Of a DNA stretch of 64,000 nt, positions 1 to 8,934 are shown one piece after another; the first letter of the stretch is position 1, and every line of letters starts with the position of its first letter. Below the pieces are notes generated by a model, which was given only the letters and a program-made list of their open reading frames with translations, searched no databases and was not told the DNA's origin. Made by a program: the position numbers and the translations under genes. Source of the DNA: Bacteroidota bacterium (GTDB taxonomy: Bacteria > Bacteroidota > Bacteroidia > Chitinophagales > Chitinophagaceae); the NCBI GenBank assembly GCA_005884665.1, contig VBAT01000007.1, positions 40,109-104,108 on the forward strand, given 5' to 3'.

Positions 1-1
1 T

Positions 2-874
2 TTTGGGTTTCATGGCGGAGGCCTTGATTATATCTCTCATACAAATCCCAATGGCCAAAACGATCTTTTTGAAGGAGACAGACCAGTGAAAGAAAAAGGA
101 TACCTGACGGACCTGATCGCAGATAAAGCTATCGATATAATTCACCGGGATCACAGCAGGCCTTTCTTTCTCGCCGTTACGTTTAACGCACCGCATTGGC
201 CCTGGCAGGCTCCGGGTGACAGTGTATATGCCCTTGGTAATGATAATTGGAGAAAAGGAGGTTCACCATCAACGTATGCAGCCATGGTAAAAAGTATGGA
301 TGATGCGGTTGGAGCTATTTTGAAGGCACTGGATGAAGAAGGGCTTTCCAATAATACTGTCGTCATTTTCACGAGTGATAACGGAGGTGAGCGTTTCTCG
401 GATATGGGACGATACAGCGGAAGAAAAGCAATGTTAAAGGAAGGAGGTATACGGATCCCAGCGTTTATACGATGGGCCGGGAAGATCCCTGCCGGTGTCG
501 TCAGCGAACAAGCGGTGATCACCATGGACTGGTCGGCTACCATTCTTGCTCTTGCTGAAACAAAAGCTGATCCCAAATTTCCACTGGATGGAATAGATCT
601 TATGCCAATCATTTCCGGGAAAAAAAGACCGGTCCCCCGCACTTTGTTCTGGCGACTTTCCCAGCGTACCCAGCAAAAAGCAGTGCGCGATGGTTATTGG
701 AAATACCTGAAAGACGAAAGCGGCGAATACCTGTTTGATCTTTTTTATGATGGTGCGGAAAAAAATGACCTGAAGGAAAGAGAAAAAGATGTTTTCGAAA
801 GCCTTAAAAAGAAATACGAGGATTGGGAAAAAACCATGCTAAAGCCGGTGCCGCTCAGCGAATCTGAAAAATGA
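2..874 (+). CDS. Sulfatase family hydrolase, C-terminal part (5' end outside window)
   Basis: The reading frame is open from the first bases, so the window shows only the C-terminal 290 residues. The family hydrolyses sulfate esters, often on glycans, in the periplasm. Around visible residue 126 is SDNGG, the C-terminal metal-binding Asp-Asn pair of the alkaline phosphatase superfamily. It is followed by the family-typical stretch with GRKAMLKEGG (substrate and sulfate-binding Lys) and RIPAFIRWAGKIPAG. The formylglycine Cys/Ser motif lies upstream of the window, so activity cannot be judged. Its stop overlaps the next start by 4 bp (ATGA), indicating translational coupling with a small lipoprotein. 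An internal GTG at 86 is not the real start because the frame continues upstream with sulfatase-like sequence. Confidence 0.9.
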   Translation, partial: FGFHGGGLDYISHTNPNGQNDLFEGDRPVKEKGYLTDLIADKAIDIIHRDHSRPFFLAVTFNAPHWPWQAPGDSVYALGNDNWRKGGSPSTYAAMVKSMDDAVGAILKALDEEGLSNNTVVIFTSDNGGERFSDMGRYSGRKAMLKEGGIRIPAFIRWAGKIPAGVVSEQAVITMDWSATILALAETKADPKFPLDGIDLMPIISGKKRPVPRTLFWRLSQRTQQKAVRDGYWKYLKDESGEYLFDLFYDGAEKNDLKEREKDVFESLKKKYEDWEKTMLKPVPLSESEK

Positions 875-1320
875 AAGTATTTATTTCTATACTGATACTG
901 CTCTTGTTTCTGAACGCCTGTAACAATCATCCTGGCGAAAATGAGGAAACAACAAAACCCAATGCCAGCGGTGCTGGCCAGGTAATGCAGGATACACTGA
1001 GTGATATCCAATTGGAAAAAATCACAAGGATACAGGCCGTTTTTTCTGAAGTTTACCCCGTCAGCCTGGAAGAAACTATTTCAGATTTTCAAAAAGACCC
1101 TGACAGGGATCGCCAAATTATAATTTGGACGAAAATGGCTGATGCCTACGAAAGCTATGTCAAATCGAGGAAAGAAATCGACGCAGCCCGGAAAAAAGAA
1201 GCTTTTACACTTATTTTGTCCCGGACAATGATGGGTCCAGACCAGGCAGTAGCTAATTCAAAACTCAAATTGCTTAGTCAGCAGGATATCCTGGAAATTT
1301 TGAATTATTGCGACTTTTAA
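871..1320 (+). CDS. Small lipoprotein of unknown function
   Basis: This 149-residue protein starts with a hydrophobic segment and a lipobox (LNAC, Cys17), so it is probably a lipoprotein. The mature part is charged and helical, rich in Lys, Glu and Gln, with no recognised domain. It overlaps the sulfatase stop codon by 4 bp and is almost certainly co-transcribed with it. The pairing suggests a helper or inhibitor-like partner of the sulfatase, but that is only context. The 172 bp after it (1321-1492) hold no gene I can support. Confidence 0.75.
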   Translation: MKVFISILILLLFLNACNNHPGENEETTKPNASGAGQVMQDTLSDIQLEKITRIQAVFSEVYPVSLEETISDFQKDPDRDRQIIIWTKMADAYESYVKSRKEIDAARKKEAFTLILSRTMMGPDQAVANSKLKLLSQQDILEILNYCDF

Positions 1321-1492
1321 AGTCATCCTTCCTGAATCATTCTATAAAAAAGAAAAACAAAAGGCCTGCGCCGATATAGATTAAGCAATTGAACCTGGAT
1401 TTACTATAATGTACGGTGATGGGACCGAAAACCTGAAATCGCAAAATTGTAAATAAGCCGGAGGATGGGCGCCTGAGTTTAAACCCTGTTTT

Positions 1493-2014
1493 ATGAATCG
1501 AGTCGCTTTCATAGCCTGCTTTATATCACTATTTAGTTTGATCGGGCCATCATGTGCCCAGACAAAAGATCAGAAAATAGCTGCGATCCGCCAGGAATTC
1601 AGGAAGATTAACAGCGATAGCACAATGACACCGTTCACCCTGGATGATCCGGAGGATTTTCTTGGACACGCTACCGATGGCGGCGCAGAACTAACCGGTT
1701 CTTTTAAAAATGATAAGCTTATAAAAATTGCATTTAGCGTTGGAGTTTCTTATGGAGAGAAAAATCGCGAATATTATTTTAGAAACGGTAAGCTGATCTT
1801 TGTCTTTGAAACGGAAAAGGATTTCCCGCCCGATAGCCTTGGTAATATTGGGAAGCTTTCCCTGGCTTTTGAAGGACGTTATTATTTCGATAATGATAAA
1901 TTAATACACAATATCAAAAAAGGTAAACGGCTCATACAGGAAGATACTTCTCCGCAAGAATTACTCGATGAGGCGGCCGAATTTTCGAAAATACTAAAGG
2001 CAAGAAGGAAATAG
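1493..2014 (+). CDS. Secreted protein of unknown function
   Basis: This 173-residue product has an N-terminal signal peptide (hydrophobic residues 4-20, cleavage probably after SCAQ). The rest is polar and predicted mixed alpha/beta, with Tyr- and Lys-rich strands and no motif I recognise. It stands alone: 172 bp of plain DNA precede it and a convergent gene ends 39 bp downstream. Its function is unknown. Confidence 0.65.
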   Translation: MNRVAFIACFISLFSLIGPSCAQTKDQKIAAIRQEFRKINSDSTMTPFTLDDPEDFLGHATDGGAELTGSFKNDKLIKIAFSVGVSYGEKNREYYFRNGKLIFVFETEKDFPPDSLGNIGKLSLAFEGRYYFDNDKLIHNIKKGKRLIQEDTSPQELLDEAAEFSKILKARRK

Positions 2015-2053
2015 ATCGCTGAAAGCATTGTCTGCGCGAAGGTTCCAGAAAAG

Positions 2054-4534
2054 TTAAAAGCCCGCGGAAAGACCAACCACGAAGAGGCCGTTCTTCTTCC
2101 ACTCAAATGCTGGTGTCCAATGATAAAATGCCCCGGCATTAAGGTAAATGTAAAAAACATGAAAGAGATTCTTCTGCAGTAGCTGGTTCAGTAAAATACC
2201 CGATTCGTGATAACCGCTTGTTGGCGCAACAACAGTGGGCGTTGCGACCTTGCTTTCCGGGCTGAGTGTTCCATACATCATGTTATGCGCAATACTAATG
2301 AACGGTTTGCTGATTTTTGAGCGCCACAGGTATTTATCAAAATCATGTTTATAGAGAAAACTTACATATCGTTCGCAATAAAAATCAAAAGGCCTTAAGG
2401 TCAGGAACCCTCCCCAGGCATAATAATTTATCCCGCTTCGTCTAAACCCCTTTGATGCGAGTAAAAAAGATCGGGAAAGCGGGGCATTATTGAATGTATG
2501 AATAATACCTGCCTCCACTCGATACAGATCATTTCCCCAACGGTTAATATGCTTGCTAAAATCGCCAGCGGCTACCAAACGGATATACCGGGCCGAGTAA
2601 TCATCACCCGCTCTCGCATAGCCGTATGCTGAGCGCAAATAAAAAATGGGATACTTGGTAGCAACAGGAAAATAATACCCGAACGCCGGCGCTCTTTTTT
2701 CTCCGTACGCATAGCGAAGTCCGATGCTCGCTTCCCTCACATCAAACTCCTTATAATTTTTTCCGTGGTAAAAAAAATTGTTGGGATAAAGTGCGTTAAG
2801 CTGTTGTTTTCTTCCATCCAGCTCAATCTCCCAATAACCTCTTTGAGTATGCGCCGTGATTCCGAACTCTCTTACCCTATCTGGCGTCGTCAATAACCAG
2901 GTGCGGTAGCCTTCGCGGTCAATATCAGCGTGAATATGTACGTTGCCTGCGTTATGGTAATCGTCATCATAGAAAAGCCTTAACCAGTTATCCTTATTGC
3001 CTTTTGCAAAACCGGTGAGCGTAAGACCATATTTCACTTTTTTATCCAGAACACCATATCCAAACCACCCGCCTAACTCGTAGTACTTCGATATCTTTTC
3101 ATTTGTAAACAATCCAAGACCCACCCTTGTATCTTCATAATCATTGGAAGCTATCAACCGCTGCAGGTCTATATCCAGTTTTTTAAAGGGCAGCCTTCCT
3201 ATTACAAGTTTGCCGGTACCGGCAATAATGTTTTCAATCTTTTTCTGTTTAAACACACTGTCGAGAACCGTATAGGTATTCTCCTCTTTCATCGTTATCG
3301 TATCCGCCCTTAACTTTTTCCATTGCTGTTCGGAATACAGGTCCACTGAATCGCCCAGTTTCACCGAATAGGCTTTTTCAATCTTGAAATCCTTCCCGGC
3401 GTTAAAGGAAACGGAATCTATTACTGAATGCCCGTTGATCTCCAGTTTCAGGTAAGGACTGATATAATGTTTGAATACAAGATCATAATTCAATTCCCTC
3501 GGAAACCATTTGCTATTGACGCGGTTATATACCTGTTCAAAATGGGTTTCCCTGCCGGAAGCCGTATCGCTGTTGGAAGCGATAAAATGGGATATAGCAT
3601 AGCCGTCACTATTGATATAAACCATTCCCGAGAGTGAATTGAAAGTGACATTCTTTTTTGGACTGAACGTAAATATGAACGTGGTATCAGTTTCGCTCAC
3701 AATCTCATCTGCAAGCAGAAAATTATACCGTTGCTGCCACCCTTTTGCAATTGGGTTGATATAATCTTTCCCGTTCAATTGAATATAATCGCTGTAGGTA
3801 TGAAACGGCAGGAAATCGGTTATCAGGTTGGTAAAATAAGTCTTGTGAAACCCTGAAAACCGGGAAGCAATAACAGTCTCCTGCAACTGCTGCGGTCTTT
3901 TATAAAAACGCCGGCTATAGGTTTCTGAAAAAGCAAGATGGTTGTTGTCGGTAAGAATATTGGCTTCTTCGGTTTTCTTTCTTCTGGCTGAATCCTTTTT
4001 ATTTTGCCTGGCAATGGCCCTGGCCTGGCGCTCCATGGTTACCGAATCCATGACAACACCCGAAGGCATTACATCAGCTCTCATCTTATAATAAATATTA
4101 CATTGGTAGAGCTCATACATTTCAGGATTATGAACAGGCTTGTTCCCGATGGTTGCATTGATAATCCTTCGGATCTTATCTGTCTGCGGCTTTACGACCA
4201 CCTCCCCCAGCGTTGAAACCGCAGGTGGCAGGAAAACAGTATCGCGATCTTTTAAAGACGCAACCGTTATCGTTTTGCTGGCATAGCTGATGTATGATAC
4301 TTCTGCCTGGTCTACGCCGACGGGTAGCACAAAAGAAAACTGCCCATTGATTCCCGTGATAAAAACGTTTTTGCCATTCGCCCTGATTGTCGCAAATGGC
4401 AGCGGTTTATGCGAGATGCTATCGGCCACAATTCCTTTAATTCGCACCTGCGAAAAAGTAATTGTACTGCTAACAAAAAAGAAAAAAAAGAAATAGAAAA
4501 AACGGATAAGGTTTCCGGGCTGGAAATTATTCAT
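2054..4534 (-). CDS. DUF5686 outer-membrane protein with carboxypeptidase-regulatory-like N-domain
   Basis: This 826-residue exported protein has a signal peptide (residues 1-29, ending TFSQ). A carboxypeptidase-D-regulatory-like beta-sandwich follows (about residues 30-110, with GIVADSISHKPLPFATI). The long remainder resembles DUF5686: a mixed domain and then many Tyr/Phe/Gly-rich amphipathic strands ending in LSAGF, typical of an outer-membrane barrel. The N-domain is the same type that precedes plugs in SusC-like receptors, but no TonB box or plug motif is visible. No substrate can be assigned. An A/T-rich stretch just inside the start encodes many Phe residues. Confidence 0.8.
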   Translation of the reverse strand: MNNFQPGNLIRFFYFFFFFFVSSTITFSQVRIKGIVADSISHKPLPFATIRANGKNVFITGINGQFSFVLPVGVDQAEVSYISYASKTITVASLKDRDTVFLPPAVSTLGEVVVKPQTDKIRRIINATIGNKPVHNPEMYELYQCNIYYKMRADVMPSGVVMDSVTMERQARAIARQNKKDSARRKKTEEANILTDNNHLAFSETYSRRFYKRPQQLQETVIASRFSGFHKTYFTNLITDFLPFHTYSDYIQLNGKDYINPIAKGWQQRYNFLLADEIVSETDTTFIFTFSPKKNVTFNSLSGMVYINSDGYAISHFIASNSDTASGRETHFEQVYNRVNSKWFPRELNYDLVFKHYISPYLKLEINGHSVIDSVSFNAGKDFKIEKAYSVKLGDSVDLYSEQQWKKLRADTITMKEENTYTVLDSVFKQKKIENIIAGTGKLVIGRLPFKKLDIDLQRLIASNDYEDTRVGLGLFTNEKISKYYELGGWFGYGVLDKKVKYGLTLTGFAKGNKDNWLRLFYDDDYHNAGNVHIHADIDREGYRTWLLTTPDRVREFGITAHTQRGYWEIELDGRKQQLNALYPNNFFYHGKNYKEFDVREASIGLRYAYGEKRAPAFGYYFPVATKYPIFYLRSAYGYARAGDDYSARYIRLVAAGDFSKHINRWGNDLYRVEAGIIHTFNNAPLSRSFLLASKGFRRSGINYYAWGGFLTLRPFDFYCERYVSFLYKHDFDKYLWRSKISKPFISIAHNMMYGTLSPESKVATPTVVAPTSGYHESGILLNQLLQKNLFHVFYIYLNAGAFYHWTPAFEWKKNGLFVVGLSAGF

Positions 4535-4668
4535 AAATGGTCAAAAGATAGCACTAAATTAAATCCGAAGACAGGAATGACGAAATCCGAAAAAATCCTG
4601 TTTGCAGGAAGCGCCCTTTTCGAATTTCGTCTGATGGCATCGGAATCCAGACTTCGCATTTATTCAAA

Positions 4669-5754
4669 TTAATCCGGGAACAGCGTTCTGTCAATATTAG
4701 GGATGATCCGTAAAGCGTTTTTGTAATAAACTTTCTTAAGAATATCATCAGGCAATCCCATTCCATACATGGCCCAAAATGCATGATATTTTTTGTGATA
4801 AGGGAAGTATTCGTCTTCCGTTTCCAGTACCCGGAAATAGGTAGTATATTCTTCAGGCACCCAGCTGTCCTTCCCAAATAATATTCTGTCCTGGTATTTA
4901 GTGAAAAACTTCTTGGCCATCCTGGGTTGTCTACCCAATTCCGCGATCACTGCGCCAAATTCCACAACGACATTTGGCATTTCATCCAACAGTTGCCCCA
5001 GTTTGCCGAGATCGTTTGGATACCATCCGAAATGCGCCGCTATAAAAGTAGTACCAGGATGCTTTTTAAACATGCGATGCTGCTCGGCTATTAATGTATC
5101 CCAGGGAGCCGGGTCGGTATTACTTCTTTTCCGGCCGGGATGAGTTGCCAATTCCAACCATCGTTCATTCATAGAGTCCATCGGCGACCAGAATGATTTC
5201 GGATCAGCTGTATGGATGATCACCGGGATTTTCAAATCGCCGGCTTTTTTCCAGATAGGATCAAGTCGCGGATCGTCAATAGTTACTCTTTTCCCGGTAT
5301 TATCTTTCACAGAGAAACCGAGGTTCTTAAATATTTTTAACCCATTGGCCCCGTTCTTTACATCTTCTTCCAGTTGCTTTACCGCATTCTCTGTCCATCC
5401 GGGATTGCCTACCCCATTAAAATTGATATTTGCAAAAACGATAAATCGCTTCGGGAAATGATCTTTGATATTCTTTACCGATTTTTTCAACGCGTCTCCA
5501 TTACGCCCGGTCAGGTTTACCATCACTTTCATGTTCAGCTTATCCATATCAGTGATCAACGTCCCGAGATTCATATCAGGCATATCTTCCTGGTGATTAT
5601 GTACGTCTATAAAAGGGAATTTCGCCTTTGTCAATTTATGTTCAGGAACAACCAGCGTTGATGGCGGGTTGTAGTTCTCAAAATCCATTCTTGGTGTTTG
5701 ACCATATGTATAGATCATACCCAGTGAAAAAACGAAAAGAAGATATTTATTCAT
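4669..5754 (-). CDS. Amidohydrolase family protein (metal-dependent hydrolase), exported
   Basis: This 361-residue protein starts with a short signal peptide (cleavage near YGQT). It carries the TIM-barrel amidohydrolase-2 pattern: D50-V-H52-N-H54 for metal binding, a second-metal His in IIHTADP, another His in AAHFGWYP, and the catalytic Asp in LFGKDSW. Relatives are decarboxylases and lactone or amide hydrolases. The exported location suggests action on an extracytoplasmic compound, but the substrate is unknown. A Dabb-domain protein lies upstream on the same strand, 76 bp away across a short hairpin, so the two may form a unit. Confidence 0.85.
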   Translation of the reverse strand: MNKYLLFVFSLGMIYTYGQTPRMDFENYNPPSTLVVPEHKLTKAKFPFIDVHNHQEDMPDMNLGTLITDMDKLNMKVMVNLTGRNGDALKKSVKNIKDHFPKRFIVFANINFNGVGNPGWTENAVKQLEEDVKNGANGLKIFKNLGFSVKDNTGKRVTIDDPRLDPIWKKAGDLKIPVIIHTADPKSFWSPMDSMNERWLELATHPGRKRSNTDPAPWDTLIAEQHRMFKKHPGTTFIAAHFGWYPNDLGKLGQLLDEMPNVVVEFGAVIAELGRQPRMAKKFFTKYQDRILFGKDSWVPEEYTTYFRVLETEDEYFPYHKKYHAFWAMYGMGLPDDILKKVYYKNALRIIPNIDRTLFPD

Positions 5755-5791
5755 TCTGGTGATTTATAGAAATGAAATTAATACTAGACTA

Positions 5792-5809
5792 CCGGTTTTT
5801 ATCAACCGG
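5792..5809. repeat. Short inverted repeat (possible transcription attenuator)
   Basis: CCGGTT and AACCGG face each other across a 6-nt loop between the Dabb gene and the amidohydrolase gene. No clear U-run follows on the minus strand, so a terminator role is weak. Confidence 0.35.
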
Positions 5810-5830
5810 CCATAAAAAAGAAGAGGAATA

Positions 5831-6238
5831 TTACATATTAACTGAATCGTAAACGACTACTTTCTGCCAAAGCGATGAGCAATCTTCCACAAACTTCAGG
5901 TGGATGGGATCAGTTTGATAACTCGCCTGGTCGACACCATTGGTAAAAAACACCAGCCATGAAACCGAATAGGAAGTGTCAATGACATCGCGTTTGGTAT
6001 CCGCAGGCTTGCCAATATGGAATTGTTTGATGGTTTTGACAGCAGAAAGCTTTTTTAAGCCAGCTACCAACTTATCAAGGTCTTCTTTACTTCCGGCATT
6101 CTTAAGCCAGAAATAAACGTGATGAACAAAAATGTCTTTCATTTCGGTTTGTTGTGAGTTGCCAGCTAAGATAAGCGTTCCTGCCATAGCAGCTTTGCTA
6201 GTGTTGCCGATGAATTGGCGACGAGTAGATCGGGTCAT
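5831..6238 (-). CDS. Dabb-family (stress-responsive alpha/beta barrel) protein with Tat-like signal
   Basis: The 135-residue product begins with a twin-arginine pattern (TRRQFIG) and a hydrophobic stretch, so Tat export is likely. The mature part matches the Dabb fold: HHVYFWLKNAG near the start, then a central GLKKL helix, QFHIGKPA, and the closing strand YSVSWLVFF before HLKFVED. Dabb proteins are small dimeric ferredoxin-like barrels, some enzymatic, and the substrate here is unknown. It precedes the amidohydrolase on the same strand, which suggests a shared catabolic role. Confidence 0.8.
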   Translation of the reverse strand: MTRSTRRQFIGNTSKAAMAGTLILAGNSQQTEMKDIFVHHVYFWLKNAGSKEDLDKLVAGLKKLSAVKTIKQFHIGKPADTKRDVIDTSYSVSWLVFFTNGVDQASYQTDPIHLKFVEDCSSLWQKVVVYDSVNM

Positions 6239-6398
6239 AATGCAGATTTAACTGTCTCAATTTAAACAACAACGCGCATACTGAAAATAATCAGGCGATC
6301 AACTCACTAACAAGCGTTCTTAAGGGTGATCGCTTAAAATCTTTTAACATCGGTTGCCTTTCATCCTCTTCGAAACCCCTGGTAAAAAAGAACACTGA

Positions 6399-6406
6399 TA
6401 CTTTTG
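6399..6406 (+). promoter_or_regulatory. Probable -7 promoter element upstream of DUF2807 lipoprotein
   Basis: TACTTTTG matches the Bacteroidota -7 consensus TAnnTTTG exactly and lies 33 bp before the ATG at 6440. No clear TTTG at -33 was found, so this is half a promoter by sequence. Confidence 0.4.
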
Positions 6407-6439
6407 CCTGGTATTATTTGAACCATTAAACCTCCTATT

Positions 6440-7159
6440 ATGAAAAGTAACCTTATCCAACTGAGGAAGTGGCTGCTCCTACCATCCCTGCTATTTTTCG
6501 CTTTCTGTTGCAGGAAAAACTCCGACAATTCGCCCGTTATTGAAAAGGAAATCAATATTACAGGATTTAATAAGGTCTATGCCGGTGAGAGATTCAATAT
6601 TACCATCGCTCGTGGGACTGTTTTTTCTGTAAAGGCAAAAGGCCCTTCGAATTCCGTTAATGACATCGACTGGAGCGTCGCCAATAATATTCTTGACATA
6701 GAATACAACCATTACCAGGGCAACCGGCCAAGAGTAGATATAACCATCACTCTTCCTATGTTGGTCCAATTGAATTTATCGGGTGCTGCTGCAGGAACAG
6801 TAAACGGATTCAAGGCCGTATCCAATGTCATCAGAACAGTTTTATCGGGCGCCTCCAAATGTCTTCTAAATGGAACGGGTGTCAGTACACAGGTTGAAAT
6901 ATCCGGCGCTTCAGAACTGACCATAAATGGTGCAACAGAGAGTTTATATGGAAATATTTCCGGTGGAGGTAAACTGGAAGCATTTAATCTTACTTCAACG
7001 GAGGTAGACCTTGGTGTGTCCGGCGGATCCGAAGCAAAAGTGAAAGTATCAGACAGGTTGTTTGTAGAAGCCACGGGCGGAAGCAGGGTTTACTACAAAG
7101 GAAATCCTGCTGTTAAAAATGTCCAGGCGAGTGGTGGAGGACAGGTAATTCAACAGTAA
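6440..7159 (+). CDS. DUF2807 (head-GIN domain) lipoprotein
   Basis: This 239-residue protein has a hydrophobic N-terminus ending in a Cys pair (FAFCC), consistent with a lipoprotein or signal peptide. The rest matches the DUF2807 auto-transporter-adhesin-like head-GIN domain. It opens with FNKVYAGERFNITIARG and continues as repeating short strands rich in LSGAA, ISGAS, ISGGG and VSGGS, typical of a parallel beta-helix. Such proteins sit on the cell surface or in the periplasm with unknown ligands. A -7 promoter motif precedes it. The gene ends at a convergent junction filled with simple repeats. Confidence 0.85.
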   Translation: MKSNLIQLRKWLLLPSLLFFAFCCRKNSDNSPVIEKEINITGFNKVYAGERFNITIARGTVFSVKAKGPSNSVNDIDWSVANNILDIEYNHYQGNRPRVDITITLPMLVQLNLSGAAAGTVNGFKAVSNVIRTVLSGASKCLLNGTGVSTQVEISGASELTINGATESLYGNISGGGKLEAFNLTSTEVDLGVSGGSEAKVKVSDRLFVEATGGSRVYYKGNPAVKNVQASGGGQVIQQ

Positions 7160-7162
7160 TTT

Positions 7163-7236
7163 AGAATTATGAGTTATGAATTATGAATGGCGCATACCTC
7201 ATACATCTTACCTCATACATCTTACCTCATACATCT
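7163..7236. repeat. Simple repeats filling a convergent gene junction
   Basis: From 7163 to 7190 the DNA is a near-repeat of ATTATGA/TTATGAA words. From 7196 to 7236 a 14-bp unit (ACCTCATACATCTT) occurs almost three times head to tail. The array lies between two convergent stop codons (7159 and 7242). Confidence 0.8.
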
Positions 7237-7241
7237 CAACC

Positions 7242-8144
7242 CTAAACTTCCTTCGCAACAACATAGATCACCGAGCTGCATTTTCTCACGTCCCCAAGAG
7301 CTTTCAGGTTCGAATGTAAGCCGATCCAGGCCGCACCAGGCCAGTTCGTCTTTCCGTTTTTGTATTTGCTGCTTAAAAGAGAAACATAAAAGCTGTCATA
7401 CCACATCGGTTTGCACTGGATTATCTTCAATCCATTTTTTTCCATCAATAACTGCATTGAGGCCGGTGAAAAATGATAGAGATGTCTCGGAACATCATAA
7501 GCAGCCCAATATTCCCCATACCTTCCTGCATCCTCCGAAGTATAATTGGGCACAGCTATAAATAATTTCCCTGTTTGCCTCAATATGTTTTTTAGTTGCT
7601 GAACATAACCTTTGAGGTCATGCACATGTTCCAATACATGCCATAATGTGATGGCGTCAAAGCTGCCCGGCTTTAACTGGTAAAACCTACCTGTATCTGC
7701 GAGTTGAATGTCATATTGCTGAGCAGCCAGTTTTCTTGCGTCTTCATCGGGTTCCAGGCCTTCAACCCGCCAGCCGCTTTGTGTCATTTCATTTACAAAA
7801 CTACCTGTACCGCTACCAACGTCGAGCAAATCTCCTTTTTGCAAACCCGTATATTTTTCAATCAATCTCCGCTTGTTCACCAATGTTCTTTGGCGAACCA
7901 TTTTATAAACGCGGTTGATGAGACCTTTGGAAGTGTCTGTATGAGAAATATATCCTTCCGCTTTATAATAAGGAGCAATAGACTGCGCATCGGGGACGTC
8001 TTGTGTGAACCGAAGAGTGCAATTCCTGCATTCCATGACCTGGAAACTTTCGCCGCTTACTGTGTGGTCTTTTGCGGTTAAAGCGATAGTTATTTCAGCG
8101 GATGTACAGACAGGGCAAACTGAATAATGGACCAGATTCTTCAT
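7242..8144 (-). CDS. Class I SAM-dependent methyltransferase with N-terminal zinc-ribbon-like motif
   Basis: This 300-residue cytoplasmic protein begins with CPVC (residue 10 onward) and CRNC (about residue 39), a likely four-Cys zinc knuckle. The SAM-binding core follows: LLDVGSGTGSF (motif I), the acidic end of strand 2 in VEGLEPDE, and FDAITLWHVLEHV (motif IV region). The layout fits Methyltransf_11/23-type enzymes found in sugar or surface-glycan pathways. The substrate cannot be read from sequence. Confidence 0.85.
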   Translation of the reverse strand: MKNLVHYSVCPVCTSAEITIALTAKDHTVSGESFQVMECRNCTLRFTQDVPDAQSIAPYYKAEGYISHTDTSKGLINRVYKMVRQRTLVNKRRLIEKYTGLQKGDLLDVGSGTGSFVNEMTQSGWRVEGLEPDEDARKLAAQQYDIQLADTGRFYQLKPGSFDAITLWHVLEHVHDLKGYVQQLKNILRQTGKLFIAVPNYTSEDAGRYGEYWAAYDVPRHLYHFSPASMQLLMEKNGLKIIQCKPMWYDSFYVSLLSSKYKNGKTNWPGAAWIGLHSNLKALGDVRKCSSVIYVVAKEV

Positions 8145-8197
8145 AAATCAATCTTGCTGGACAATCGTGCAAAGTAATGGTAAATTGGTAACATCTT

Positions 8198-8285
8198 GGC
8201 TAGTTAGTTGTCGAGTAGTTGATTGGTTTCCTCGTTCACACAAATCAACGGATTAACCAATTAGCCTGATCAACTAATCAACCAA
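8198..8285. repeat. Imperfect inverted repeat between methyltransferase and HU-CCDC81 genes
   Basis: TTGATTGGTT-like words on the left are mirrored by AACCAATTAG and ATCAACTAATCAACC on the right, giving a long imperfect hairpin that ends just before the upstream gene's stop. It may act as a transcript end for the minus-strand operon. No clean U-run was seen. Confidence 0.45.
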
Positions 8286-8287
8286 CT

Positions 8288-8932
8288 TCATTTGAGGAGG
8301 GTATAAACCGAATCGGGTTTAAGTGGAGTTACACTCTTCTGATTTCCTGCCGACGAAGGATTACAACCATTTTGAGAGATATAGATAGAAAGAATTGTTA
8401 CAAGTATGATGGCAACGATCAAAACGGGAGCCCACCAGAAGGTTCTTCGTTGTTCTTCGGGGTGAAGCCATTCAGACATTTCCACCGAGGTTTTTTCCTG
8501 CTCACCCACCCGCACGGTATGCACAGCTTTTTCCCTGATCATCCTGGCTGCACTGACAGGTGGATCAAACCGGTGATCCTTTATGGCCGGTTCAAACCTA
8601 ATATCACCCGACATTCCTTTACTGAACGTTCCCACGTTTGTCCAATCAACCTTATTCCCCGATAAAACCTGTTGCTTGAAATCGTAGGAAAAGCTATTAA
8701 AGCGAACGATCGCTTCATGATAATGTATATGGAAACGCTCTCCGAGCCAATGAAACAATCTCTTCGTGGGCGTTTCGCTACCAGGATCAAGACTGATCGA
8801 ATAAACAGGGGGGCTTATTTGGCGGTGGGTGATATCGGTCCCGGCAGGTTTTCGTTCCAGCTGGATTGTACCAATACCCGGAATGCTCAATTGCCTGTGC
8901 AAAACGAGATACTCATACAAATCCTGGTACAT
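8288..8932 (-). CDS. HU-CCDC81-like protein with one transmembrane segment
   Basis: This 214-residue protein is the last gene of a minus-strand trio. Residues 1-75 resemble the bacterial CCDC81-type HU domain: an N-terminal helix, LSIPGIGTIQLER, then YSISLD. A second similar half with WTNVGTFSKG follows (about residues 90-125). A single strong transmembrane helix is at about residues 168-186 (WWAPVLIVAIILVTILSIYI), with a short tail outside. In many Bacteroidota such proteins carry a SPOR domain for peptidoglycan binding, but here the tail is too short for one. The start lies only 2 bp after the upstream stop, so translation is probably coupled. Confidence 0.75.
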   Translation of the reverse strand: MYQDLYEYLVLHRQLSIPGIGTIQLERKPAGTDITHRQISPPVYSISLDPGSETPTKRLFHWLGERFHIHYHEAIVRFNSFSYDFKQQVLSGNKVDWTNVGTFSKGMSGDIRFEPAIKDHRFDPPVSAARMIREKAVHTVRVGEQEKTSVEMSEWLHPEEQRRTFWWAPVLIVAIILVTILSIYISQNGCNPSSAGNQKSVTPLKPDSVYTLLK

Positions 8933-8934
8933 TA